DNA from: Nissolia schottii
Lineage: Eukaryota; Streptophyta; Magnoliopsida; Fabales; Fabaceae
Direction of reading: 5' to 3'
DNA length: 64,000 nt
NCBI GenBank assembly: GCA_003254905.1
Contig: QANU01085255.1
Coordinates: forward strand, 1,022,604 to 1,086,603
This document shows positions 1 to 11,122 of the stretch, in pieces. The notes under the pieces are model-generated. The model saw only the letters and a list, made by a program, of their open reading frames with translations. It was not told where the DNA came from and searched no databases. Every line of letters begins with the position of its first letter. The first letter of the stretch is position 1. Made by a program: the position numbers and the translations under genes.

Positions 1-514
1 TGCGTTTTCGTTTGTTATATGGTTGAGAAAATTGCGTCGGGGGATCACGTGATGGTGTTAATGAGGAAGGTCTACTGTAAACCGTATAACTATCATTGAT
101 TAGATATAAAATATAAATATTGTGAACTTATTTATGTTTGAGTAAAATCGCAGTGTTGTTACACAAATATGTAATGTTTGTGCACTCAGTCATATAATGC
201 TTGTGCACACAGTCATATAAAGTTTGTGCACTAAAATCAAATATCATATTCTGCAAAATTGATTTAAACTCCATAACAACACACTACATAAACAACGCAA
301 AACTGATTCATTCCAAGAATGCTTCTGTATATGGATTCTGTAGCTCGGAATAAATTGTTTGATAGGTTCGAGTGTGATATCGCTGAGAAAATCACGTCGG
401 GGTGCGTTTTCGTTTGTTATATGGTTGAGAAAATTGCGTCGGGGGATCACGTGATGATGTTAATGAGGAAGGTCTACTGTAAACCGTATAACTATCACTG
501 ATTAGATATAAAAT
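1..514. repeat. Direct duplication of a 112-bp block, offset 402 bp
   Basis: Bases 1-112 recur at 403-514 with only two mismatches seen. The spacer (about 113-402) carries a smaller repeat in which GTGCACTCAGTCATATAA-like units recur between about 178 and 235. The window begins inside the first copy, so the true unit may extend further left. The second copy sits in a 60-codon open frame with no recognisable domain. On the other strand a short frame contains two similar peptide motifs (PRRNFLNHIT and PRRDFLSDIT). I do not recognise the source element; a decayed transposon or a local tandem duplication are both possible. Confidence 0.8.
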
Positions 515-670
515 GGGAAAGTATATACGTGTGTATGTAATAGCGGAGCATTTTCGTACCTTATGTATGGCACACCAAAAACCACCTACTTCTTAATCCG
601 CCTCCCTAATCATAGTGTCTCTATCTAATTATTTCTCTCTACCCCGCTTGCTTGCAATGGTTTTAATTAG

Positions 671-1357
671 GTTGCAAGGTAAGGTGGCAATTGTGACAGG
701 GGGAGCAAGTGGAATTAGAGCAGAGGCTGTGAGGATATTCGTCAAAAACGGGGCATTCGTAGTTATAGCAGATGTTCAAGACAAATTGGGTCACCACGTT
801 GCACGTTCTGTTGACTTGGATAAAGTGAGGTACCACCACTGCGGCGTGAGAGACGAGAAACATGTCGAGGAAACCGTTGCCTTTGCCTCGGAGAAATACG
901 GAAGCCTCGACATCATTCAGCAATGCTGGAATTGGGGGCTCTATGTCGAACATACTCGATTGCAATCTGAATGAATTTGACAGCACAATGGCAATGAATC
1001 TCCGCGGTGCAGTGGCATCTGTCAAGCACGCTGCACGTGCCATGGTGGCGAGAAAGACACGTGGATCCATAATTTCCACGGCCAACGTGGCTGCTTCAGT
1101 TGGTGGAGGTGGGGGTTAGGGTAACACTGCATCCAAACACGGTCTTGTAGGCCTAGTGCGCTCGGCATGTAGTGAGCTTAGTTGCTACTGGCAACATGTA
1201 GGGGATTGCATTGAAGGCTAGCCATATTGCTGAACCAGCTCTGTTTCTTGCTTCTGATGAATCAGCTTATGTTAGTGGGCACGACTTGGTGGTGGATAGA
1301 GGTTACTTGGCTGCAGTCCATAGGTCTATGAATGTCTTCCTCACATCAAAAGAATAA
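671..1357 (+). pseudogene. Broken copy of the short-chain dehydrogenase/reductase gene
   Basis: This is a decayed paralogue of the intact SDR gene at 5355-6427, in the same orientation and about 4.3 kb upstream of it. Similarity starts just after an AG at 669-670, at the place where exon 2 of the intact gene begins; no first exon is evident. The nucleotide-binding loop reads TGGASGIRAE, so the second conserved glycine of TGxxxGIG is arginine. A net 2-bp loss near 920 (in the NAG motif region) shifts frame. A stop lies just before the active-site segment (about 1117), where the tyrosine of YxxxK is also missing (it reads NTASKHG). About 90 bp encoding the loop after the active site is absent near 1180, followed by another stop. 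The C-terminal strand ([11 protein letters not shown]) is still recognisable, ending at a TAA. It cannot encode a working enzyme. Confidence 0.9.
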
Positions 1358-2034
1358 ACAAATGATCTGATCTGTAGTTCAAGTAACATCTCATTTGATA
1401 GTTTACAATTAACGGAAACAAATGATCTCTCACGAAAAGGAAAATGTTGTTCTCAAATAATATGTCTATCATGTATGGTTATTGGTTTATGTTTAAAGTT
1501 CGAATTTGACTATGCATTTTCTCAGCTCGCTCTCTTAATTTTCTTTGGGATTTCTGACAAAACAAATTGAGTTGCAAAGGATTGTACTGTATACTACACC
1601 AAATTAATTGTCTTGTAATCTTGTTGATCTCAATAACTATTTGTAAGGAAATATGATATAAGATTGTTAAAATTGTCTTATCTCATTAGCTTAAGCTTTT
1701 GGAAGACATAGTTCTTAAGATAATATCAGAACCACTATGATCAAGAGATCTAAGGCTCAATCTTTCATGATCCACATTTCCAAAAATAAAAAGTATCCAC
1801 ACATAAGCTATGTTGCAGTATACAATTAGTAGAAACTTTGTTGCCTAGCTTGAATTAGAATCCAAATTTGGGCATGATGTCCTGCCTTAATTGGGCTTGC
1901 AGTGCTTCCTTTGATAGAGACCGTTATTGCTTTATTTGCCTTACATTATTTTTTTTTGTAGCAAACAGTATGTTGTGGTATTTTTTTAGGCACAAAATGG
2001 CAAAGGTTTTCAGATTAATTCGACTATGCGCGTG
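1358..2034. other. Intergenic, no gene seen
   Basis: AT-rich sequence between the SDR pseudogene and the TRIM element. A 76-codon open frame near 1868 has no domain and runs into the retroelement, so I do not call it. Confidence 0.6.
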
Positions 2035-2039
2035 TTTCA

Positions 2040-2781
2040 TGTTAAACATCGTAGAAAAACAGATAAATGGTACACCAAAAAATATAGGAAAAAGATAGAT
2101 AACAGAGAAATAACAATTGTATTATCTGAGAGTTATTGTGTTTCTTTACATAGGAGGCTGAGTCTATTTATAGGCTGAAGACTCAACGGCCAAAAATAAA
2201 TTACGATCAATTTAAAAGATTATAATTAAATCAAATCATTTATAATCATAAATTATTCTTAACACCCTCCCTCAAGCTAAAGCTCCCCGAGCTTTAAGCT
2301 TGTCATAATTCAACGGAGGGCTGAGTGGAGCGGAACCAACAAAACGGAGGCAACAATGGCTGGGCGGAACCAGCAAAGGCAACAACTTAGGCAACATCAG
2401 GAGTTGGGTGGAACCAACAAAGGCAACATCGAGAGCTAGGCAGAACTAGTAAAGGCAACAACGATAGGCAACAATCGAGACTACACGGAGGCAGATTAAG
2501 TCAACATCAAGATTATGTGGAGGCGGTTAAGGGGAAAATTGGCGGAAGCGGAAATATGGGTTCAAGGTGGGAATAATGACTCTGATAACATGTTAAACAT
2601 CGTGAAAAAAACAGATAAATGAGACACCAAAAAATATAGGAGAAAGATAGATAACAGAGAAATAACAATTGTATTATCTGAGAGTTGTTGTGTTTCTTTA
2701 CATAGGAGGCTGAGTCTATTTATAGGCTGAAGACTCAACGGCCAAAAACAAATCATTTACAATCATAAATTATTCTTAACA
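2040..2781 (-). mobile_element. TRIM-like non-autonomous LTR retrotransposon (742 bp)
   Basis: Two direct terminal repeats, 2040-2264 and 2591-2781, are near-identical apart from an internal gap in the second. On the minus strand each begins TGTTAAGAAT and ends in TTTAACA, giving the usual TG...CA ends. The insertion is flanked by a perfect 5-bp target duplication, TTTCA, at 2035-2039 and 2782-2786. On the minus strand the base run just inside the 5' LTR (2590-2578) reads TGTTATCAGAGTC, close to the initiator-Met tRNA primer site TGGTATCAGAGC. A purine-rich GAGGGAGGG run abuts the 3' LTR (around 2265). The 326-bp interior has no gag or pol and is built from degenerate GGAACCAACAAAGGCAACAA-type repeats. 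The small size and lack of coding capacity fit the TRIM class; a deleted Copia relative is the alternative. Confidence 0.93.
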
Positions 2782-2786
2782 TTTCA

Positions 2787-3775
2787 CACCTCATTGACTC
2801 CCTTCTATTTAATTACAAAAAAAAAGGGAATAAGTTAATCAGGTTTTAAGACAAGAGTTTGTCTAGCCTATTCTTTGAAGCAACAATATACTAATGAGTG
2901 TGTTTATGTAATTCAAGTCCCTTTCACTCATATCAACGCCTTATTAATACTAAAAATATAATATTTAATAATTAAGGTATTAAACTCATAAAAATAAGTA
3001 CTAAAATAATAATACTTAACTCAAATTGAGTTGGTCCTAGAGGAACATGCATTTAGAGAATCTAACTTATGTGCGGATTGGTTGACGAAAGATTGGCTCG
3101 TGATGTATTTCCTTTTCGTTTTTGGGGACTCTACTATTCTTAACCTCCAACATTTGGTTATGGGGGACTCGTCTATCAATCATTTAATTTGTAAACAGGT
3201 AGTCTCTTTGTATTTATTTTCACTGCACCCAAAAAAAAGTCAAATTGTATATGATTTTGATCTCTTGAAATGAGAACATTGTGTTTAGCTATTATACTCT
3301 CACAATGAAAATTAATCTTAGAAGCCTTCTANGTCAAGGCGGGGAAGGGGATGCCGGTGATAGTGGTGGTGGAGGCACTGATATCAGAAGGGGTGGTGTT
3401 GGGGTTAGAAGGTCCTATGTGCAATTTATTATTAATTGCAGGGTCCTATTTTAAATTACATAATTTTAGTTTCACAAAATTTTAGGATCAAAAACATAAA
3501 TTCTTTCTTACTAATACAGGTCATTGGACCTAAAATCTACTGTTAAAACACTTGGAGCAATTTGCACCAACTAGGTGCTTGATCCATCTTAGCAAGCACC
3601 TTAATCTTATCAATAGTTTCAATGAATCTAAAGAATTCAACAAACTCAATCCTGAGATTTTTTATTAATAAATACAAGTTTATCACTTTATTTTTAGATG
3701 CACTAAAAGATACCCATATGCTCCACTAATGAGTAGATTAGTGTCTATAAATAAGGAGTAATATTTGAAAGATTT
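2787..3775. other. Intergenic with a possible LINE RNase H remnant
   Basis: No intact gene. Frame +1 at about 3031-3190 translates to EEHAFRESNLCADWLTKDW, which resembles the C-terminal end of the RNase H domain of plant LINEs (typically HVxREANxCADxLA); it is an isolated fragment. An ambiguous base (n) is at 3332, followed by a GGTGGTGG-rich stretch. Confidence 0.4.
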
Positions 3776-3905
3776 AACTTTTAAATTTATTATCAATTTA
3801 TATATTTTGATGAATAATAATTGATATTTTAAATAATAAAATAAAAAACAAAATATCAAATATTATTCATTAAAGTGTATAAATTGATAACTGAATCTAA
3901 AAGTT
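3776..3905. mobile_element. Palindromic MITE-like element
   Basis: Two arms of about 55 bp (3776-3830 and 3850-3905) are imperfect reverse complements. Both run from AACTTTTA at the outer end through ATCAATTTATA to TTGATATTTT at the centre, leaving a spacer of about 20 bp. There is no coding capacity. I could not fix the target duplication, so the superfamily is not assigned. Confidence 0.75.
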
Positions 3906-5219
3906 AGGCCAAAAAAACTTTTCATGAATTAAATTTGCTCAATTTTTTTTTTCTTTCGTAAACGTGCGGAGCAGTCAAAGACACATCTTCTACCCCTATA
4001 TGCCATGTATATCAAGGAGCAGTTTGGCAAGTGCTGATTCCAAGTTATCCGTGAATCATGTGATGCTGGGGGACTTGAAATTCAAATGGAGCGGCGAGAA
4101 TGATGAGATTGAAGGAGGCAGAACTTTCGGGGATTGGAGTGAAACCAATGGGCTCTAATGCTATCATAGGTAGCCTTTTGTCTTGTCAGAGTAAGGCAAG
4201 GTCCAATAATAGAGACCACCAAGTGCTTTCTTTTCTCAATCCCACAGCCTTCAAATCATAATCCTATGCTATTTACTGTTAAGGCATTGTAAAAGGAAAA
4301 ACACCTTTAGGCTGTTTCGAGGCATGTTATTTGTGTTTATACAATATATTAGAAATTGTGTTTCACTGACTTTTCATTTTTCATTGAATTTGATGTGATT
4401 TTGATAAGTTTGAACAATAAATAATTGATAGTATGATTAATACTATGTATAACGTCAAATTCAATATATAATGTATAAAGTCACTAAAAATGAGTTAGTG
4501 ATTAGTTATTTTGGTAGTATGCAAGTTTATATATAAATAATGTACTTTTTTTTGGTTAAATATATATGTACGCTTCGTTCACTTAAAAAATAGAAATGAA
4601 ATTATTATTTTTCAGCAAGGAATTACATAATAAAGTACTAAACACCTGGAAAATAATAAAACCATATAACTGTATCATTGCACATACTATTAAACAAAGT
4701 GAATGATTTTCTGTAGCTTATACGAGTTGGAAACGCTTGACCCTTCAACTGTACATTAAAAGCATATAATGAAGGCCATGTGATCCGAAACAGAGTGTAA
4801 CGAATTTTATATGAGTATACACCTAGTTGGAAACGTGGAATTCACATAAATAATGAATGCTCAATCAAATTCCCACACTTCATATATATATTGATATTGA
4901 TTAAGGATACTTAGGGAAATAAAAATGCGTCATGATTCATGCCGACGGAAGAACACAAATGAAAGAGTTAGATACAAGTATAGTAATAGTATACTAAGTC
5001 TTAATTAAGGAGGAGTATTACACAATTTAATGATATTTCATTAGTGGCTTAAAACTTGAAACAGTGGCTACAAGTGATTATCTTATATCTAATTAATGAG
5101 ATTTTCCAAGCATAAGATCATCGAGACAAATTTGATTAATGCTTAATGATGACTATTATGAACGTAACAGGAGTCAGTTATAGGCACCACATTCCTGGAG
5201 CCTTGCTCTCTCCAAGCAT
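3906..5219. other. Intergenic, upstream region of the SDR gene
   Basis: AT-rich. A 64-codon open frame ending at 4158 has no domain I recognise. The last 300 bp before the TATA box are the presumed SDR promoter; no specific operator could be named. Confidence 0.5.
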
Positions 5220-5227
5220 TATAAATA
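5220..5227 (+). promoter_or_regulatory. Probable TATA box of the SDR gene
   Basis: TATAAATA lies about 135 bp upstream of the ATG at 5355, a normal distance for a plant core promoter with a short leader. There is no direct evidence for the start site. Confidence 0.5.
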
Positions 5228-5354
5228 TAGGTTATTATTAGGGTAAGGGAAATAAAAGTATCACATCCAATTAGAGAGAGCTTTATTTTGTTTCCAGGTT
5301 TCTGAGAACAAGAGCTCATCAATCAAACAAAGATCTCTCACTCACCCACTACCA

Positions 5355-6427
5355 ATGCCGAAGCAAAGGTTCATCTTTCTTTCTTCTTATTCTTATTTTA
5401 TAGATTTTGTTCTCTCATTTTCTTTATCATGCTAATATTAATATTAAGAATAATAATTGAACCTCCTAACTCATGTTCATAAAAAATAAATGCATTAAAT
5501 GTCCTAAAATTTTAAAAAAGTACCAGCTATTTACTCATTCAGTAATTAAAGAGAAAATTTAGAAAAATGAATTAGGAGTCCAATCATTGTTATTCTCAAT
5601 CTAAACATTAATCAGTTGACTTATTTTGTTGACCTCGCAGGTTGGAGGGTAAGGTGGCTCTTATCACCGGAGCAGCAAGCGGGATCGGAGAAGAGACGGT
5701 TAGACTTTTTGCCGAAAACGGAGCCTATGTGGTGGCGGCGGACGTGCAGGACGATCTGGGCCGTCGAGTGGAATCATCGGTCGGCCCAGAAAGAGTGACG
5801 TACCGCCACTGCGACGTAAGAGACGAGTCCCAAGTGGAGGAAACAATAAATTTCACGGTGCAAAAGCACGGCCGCATCGACGTCCTCTTCAGCAATGCCG
5901 GCGTGATAGGCTCCCTGTCCGGGATCCTGGACCTCGACCTGGCCGAGCTCGACAACACCATCGCCACGAACGTCCGCGGCGTGGCAGCGACCATCAAGCA
6001 CGCGGCGCGTGCGATGGTGGCGAGAAACACGCGCGGGTCGATCGTGTGCACGACGAGCGTGGCAGCGACGGTTGGGGGAACGGGCCCACACGGATACACC
6101 GTGTCCAAACACGCGCTTGTGGGGCTGGTGAGATCGGCGTGCAGCGAATTGGGGGCGTATGGGATAAGAGTGAACAGCGTTTCCCCATTTGGGGTAGCGA
6201 CGCCTCTCGCGTGTAGGGCGTTTAACCTTGAGCCGCGTGAGGTTGAGGCTAATAGCTGCGAGCAGGGGAATCTGAAAGGGGTTGTGTTGAAGGCTCGACA
6301 CGTGGCGGAGGCGGTTTTGTATCTGGCTTCGGATGAGGCGCTTTATATCAGTGGTCATAACTTGGTGGTTGATGGTGGCTTCTCCGTCGTTAATCGTAGC
6401 TATTCCTCAACGCCTATGTACACGTAG
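5355..6427 (+). CDS. Short-chain dehydrogenase/reductase (SDR, NAD-type), 266 aa
   Basis: Two exons, 5355-5368 and 5641-6427. The first encodes only MPKQ plus two bases of the next codon; joining gives MPKQRLEGKVALITGAASGI, the usual N-terminus of plant SDR110C-type enzymes. Visible motifs: TGAASGIG (residues 14-21) binds dinucleotide; Asp39 ends beta-2 and favours NAD(H) over NADP(H); NAG is at 90-92; Ser144, Tyr157 and Lys161 (YTVSK) form the catalytic set; GGF is near the C-terminus. Length fits the classical 250-280 aa family. Close plant relatives include secoisolariciresinol dehydrogenase, momilactone A synthase-like and xanthoxin dehydrogenase-like proteins, so it probably oxidises a secondary alcohol on a small specialised metabolite in the cytosol. 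The substrate cannot be read from sequence. The exon is markedly GC-richer than its surroundings. A broken paralogue lies upstream (671-1357). Confidence 0.93.
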
Positions 6428-9359
6428 TTTGTGTAAGGTTTGGCTCATATTTGACAACTTAATTATTGCTATGTGTGCCTCAGACCTTGTTACTGGAACT
6501 ATCCTAATAATCTGCGATATTGTCTCTCCCTTTTCCTTTTTCGTATTTTCTATATCATAAATTCATGCACCTTCTTGGTTTCAAGTTTTGGGCGGTGTAA
6601 AAGTAATTTTGATAGAAAGCAAGAAAAGTTTTACTCCTATAAATATGTGTCCTTGGGAGATAAATTTTGACTTCACGAGTGTTTAATACCACCCCTTATT
6701 ATTTTTCTTTTTACTCCTCCTCCTCCTCCTCGTATTTTTGCGCTTTTGCAAGTTTTATTTATGTATAATTGAAGTATTCCATTTATTTCAACAATATATT
6801 GAACATGTAATTAATTACACTAAAAGAAATACTAATAAGTTGCATAATTGAAATGATTTAAACAGACGATGTCTCTTTTAAAACATGTAATTTTTTAAAG
6901 TGATCTCATACTTCTAACTTTAAGATTATCTTTTTTTTAATTCGTTAAAACTATGTCATTTGAGCGAAAATTGCGGGGCATAAAGACATTGTTAAAGTTT
7001 ACGTTTTGCATATTCAACTAGCTTAGCATCTACTATGATTCATCTCAAATTCGTATACGTACGGATTAAGATAAATATGTTAACCAACAACCCACATATT
7101 ATTTATATAAAAAATGATAAAATGACTATTATTTAGAATAAGTACTCTTAAACAATTACATTCATAAAAATAATGTTGATTATAATGAAACTCTTTACAA
7201 ATCTCACATCATTATAAGTGTTGTTATCTTAAATGAATGTCGTATGGGTAATGTTACTCTATTCATGTATGTATATAAACTGTTGCGTGGCACACAGACT
7301 AGCTAGAAAGAAACCACCTTCTAACTTCATTACTAAATTACTTAGTAGTAGTAGTAGCAGCAAATGGCAACGCCATCGGGAACTACAAAAGATCAGACTG
7401 CAGGCAAGACGAATCACATATTATTTGTCCACAAGAAAAATACATCACTACACATCTAGGAACAGAATTAAAGTCTAAATGAGCAAACATTAATTAAGTG
7501 AAGTGTGAGATGTAAATAATAGAAAACTACACGACCATAAAGAAATAAAGTAACATCTGTGTAAATATGAGTTGCTAGGTTTTCCCCTGGTAGGCTTTTT
7601 ATTCACTTTTGTTTCCCTGGTATAAAAATAGGATACGAGACATGATGTGTATCTAACTAATTATTGACTCATAAGATCAAATATAAAACAACTGCTTATA
7701 TAATTGGCCTGAGGGGTGGAAAAAGAACAAGAATGATTCATGCTATTGCGTCACACGCACATGACGAAGATTATACCATGCACCACTGAAGCCGCTGCGA
7801 AGGACTTTGTGTATAACGTAATTAATCATTTGTCGTTTGTGAACCCCACAGCTTTAGGATGAAACACGTGAACTTTTAATGAATGAAAATTGTACTCGGA
7901 AGTCGAACTTTTTTTTTATCATTTGTCGCAAATTATTTGTAATATGAATAAATTAAAGAAATATTAAATATATTTTTTATAAGTTTACATTTATTATTTT
8001 TTATAATCTCATTGATACTTAATTATTATAACATTAACATTATATTTTTTTTTATCTCAATATCAGTTAAATAATTTTTTAAACCAGTGTTTTATTAAAA
8101 TTGGTAAAAAAAAAAAAAATAGCAAGGGAGTATATTACACATTTTCCATCAAACCGGCCAGAGTTGACCTAAAGTATTTCATCATAATATAGTAATAAGA
8201 ATACATACAAATACATTGTTAGCTGAAAGGAAAAAATAAAAACATTAATATAGCACAGTTGTAACAAATGCTATAATTAGTAAGGACCATGACTGCATCA
8301 ATGCATGGGGTTGTCCTAGTGGTGCTTTTTAGTGAGAAACCATATTCATGATTCATGAACATTCGCATTGCAATTAGCAAGAGACCATGCAATATATGAT
8401 CTGTTTTTCTGTGAAGAGAATATCACAGCTGTGGAATATTATTGAAGTCAACCGAATGCTGAACACATATGGAGAGACACAGTGACAGACGATTGTAAAA
8501 CCGTATGTAGCTTAGATAGTTGACTTATTGACCCTTAAACAATAAACCAATCCAACTAAGATAACAACAACTACTAGAATCACAATTCCCTTTCCAAGCA
8601 TCACAAAAGTTCAATTACAAAATGGGCTTTGAATTGTGTGTATTGATTGATTGATTTAACAAATAAAAACCAAATCTAAAAGGGTTAAGCCCAATTTACT
8701 AGCAATTGACGACCCACATCTCAAAGCCACATGGTGAGGGGGGAAACAGGGAACAAAACATTTTTCAATATTTTTGCCCTTTTTGTACATTTAAAATTTG
8801 TGTAAACTTTCAATGTCATTTTTATAACTTTTTTTTTTTCCGTGTCTTCTAAAGTGCTGGACTTGATTTCATTGGAGTTCCAAGATTATTGGATTATTAC
8901 TGAGATAGAAACTCTAGGGTAAAATTACATGTGACTTCTTGTCATTTATGTAAGGGGTCTAAATTGTTTTAAAGACTCAAATAAATTAATTAATGATATC
9001 AAACTTAGAGTATGTTTAAGAAGATTATGAAACAAATTTTTTTTCCCAAAGAAACATTCTTTTGTAAAAATTCATCATATTTAACAAACTAACTAAAATT
9101 AAACAACTTTTTTTTATAAAATTAAAGCGATTTTGGGGAAAAAAACTTAAGCAACTTTTTGGACATTTTAAAAAAATTGTTTGCTTTTTATTGATTAAAA
9201 AAATATTTTTCCCATATTTTACCAAATTAACTCGAAACATCAAATACTATATAATATAAATAATTCAATAATATATATTTTTTTTGCATCAAAATACCCA
9301 GACATCCTAGAACACCATGGTAATGACATCTAGTGAGAACCACAAAATATAATAAAAGA
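6428..9359. other. Intergenic, no gene seen
   Basis: AT-rich and non-coding as far as I can see. A (TCC)n microsatellite lies at about 6714-6731. Open frames here are short and lack any domain. Confidence 0.6.
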
Positions 9360-9439
9360 TTCAATAATTTATAGCATTTTCTCTCTGACGCTTTCTTTTG
9401 CTCTCAATCTTTCCACTCTATTTTTTAAACACGCGAATT

Positions 9440-10075
9440 TCAACATAATGGAGACATGTATCAACATAATAAAAAATATATTAACATTTTATAAAAAAAT
9501 TAGTGTTATAAAAAAAATAACTTTGACACTTTTTTTTATATTAACATTGACATACATTTATAATATGTTAACGTCTATTTCATTATGCTGATACCCATTT
9601 CTATTACATTGCTACTTTGAGAAATAATATGCCGATGCCTATCTTCATTATGTTGATACCTAAGTTAATTATGTTAATACCTATTTTTACTATGTTGACA
9701 TTCACGATTTGAATGAGTTTGATGTTGAAGCTAGAAAGTGAGAATAGAGGAGGGATTCTAACTTGATGGAGAGAGAAAAATGTATCAAGTTGTACCTTTA
9801 TAATATGTTGATGTCTATTTATAATACGTTGATACCTATTGCTATTATGATGTTAATATCCACGTGGCGTGTGAACTTCACGCAGGAGTGATAGTAAATG
9901 AGAGAGAATCTAACTCGACAAGGAGACGAAATGACGTGATGGAGAGACAACATGATTTGATGAAAAGAGAATGTGTTATAAGGATGGGGAAATAATTGTT
10001 TTGATACATTTCTTAACATACGTTGATAATATATGCACGAATGTTGATACTCTATGCGCACATGTTGACGTTATA
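9440..10075. repeat. Degenerate ATGTTGATACC-type repeat region
   Basis: Variants of TATGTTGATACCTATT recur about a dozen times (for example near 9560, 9590, 9650, 9675, 9810, 9830, 10020 and 10060). Near 9450 the same motif appears in the opposite orientation (TGTATCAACATAAT). There is no coding capacity. It looks like a decayed non-autonomous element with subterminal repeats, family unknown. Confidence 0.5.
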
Positions 10076-10145
10076 TATATATATATTATTCATTGTACCA
10101 AATATAATAATTTTGTCATTTTCTTTTTTGATATATAGTGGGTCC

Positions 10146-10174
10146 TTATTTGGACACATTTGATGTCCAAATAA
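10146..10174. repeat. Perfect 11-bp inverted repeat with 7-bp loop
   Basis: TTATTTGGACA at 10146-10156 is exactly complementary to TGTCCAAATAA at 10164-10174. It may be part of a decayed transposon rather than a functional RNA; no T-run or gene follows directly. Confidence 0.8.
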
Positions 10175-10880
10175 CAACATAGTAAAAAATATTTTCATAC
10201 AATTTTTAGTAATTTATCATATAAAAATGATATTTCATATAGTTCAAACAATACATATTATTTTAAAAACACCTTTAAGTTGAAATATCAAAATATAAAT
10301 ATTCGTATATAATTGATTATATTAAAAATATAATTGTTGAAATAAACGATTATTGAAATAAGTTTAATTTTATAATTTTCTCAAACTCAAACTTAATTAT
10401 TATAAATAAGAGTAAAGAGTATTAAAGGAAGTATGAAAATATGATGTCAAGTCTCCTCTTTCTAAGATCTTCTATTATCTTTCTTATGTCATCTTCTATC
10501 TTTAAATGGTTTCTTTCTATATTCTATCTCTTTTTATATTACAAGTTTCTTTTAAAAATATGGTATTATTTTACATAAAAATCAATCATTAAAGTTTTAG
10601 TTAAATACTTAAAAATATATCCAAAATTTAAACTGATATTTTTTTAAAATATTATATTTATTTTTAATGTATACACACCTTATCTTATTTTATTTTATTT
10701 TTAACATTTATCAATTAAACATCCGTGTTATATGGATGGATTATAAAGTTTTTTCTTTTTTTTTAAATGCATGTGTGAAAATTAATTGAGGTTCTATTCT
10801 TGGTTTGGTATGGCGGTGGCTGCGGTCTATAATCTCCAGCTCCAATTCCAAAAGTCGCCACAACAAAACGCACAGCTTCA

Positions 10881-10887
10881 TATAAAT
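10881..10887 (+). promoter_or_regulatory. Possible TATA box of the ZNF598/HEL2-like gene
   Basis: TATAAAT lies about 240 bp before the ATG at 11123, at the start of a stretch that becomes less AT-rich toward the gene. Weak evidence, by position only. The stretch from 10175 to here shows nothing else. Confidence 0.3.
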
Positions 10888-11122
10888 TCGCTCGTCAAAA
10901 TTTCTTCTGCCCCACGCACGCACCTCACAAAAATTAACGATTATTAAAATATTTAAGTCAAGGAGGATCAAGGGTTCACCCACCACCCCCAATTATTTCA
11001 AACCCTAGAAAGCGCAATCGATTCGATTCGCTCTCCCTCTTAAACTCGCGTCGTGATCGTGGGGCACTCCGAATTAGAGTTCGTGTTCATCGCGCTTCTT
11101 CGATTTCTCCGAACAAGAAGAC

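Noticed and set aside
3964-4158. Possible 64-codon gene fragment
   Set aside because: No homology that I can recognise, no splice or promoter context; may be the remnant of something older.
5774-6358. Open frame of 194 codons antisense to the SDR exon
   Set aside because: It is the shadow of GC-rich coding sequence; it is rich in Arg and His with no domain, and the sense strand has all SDR motifs.
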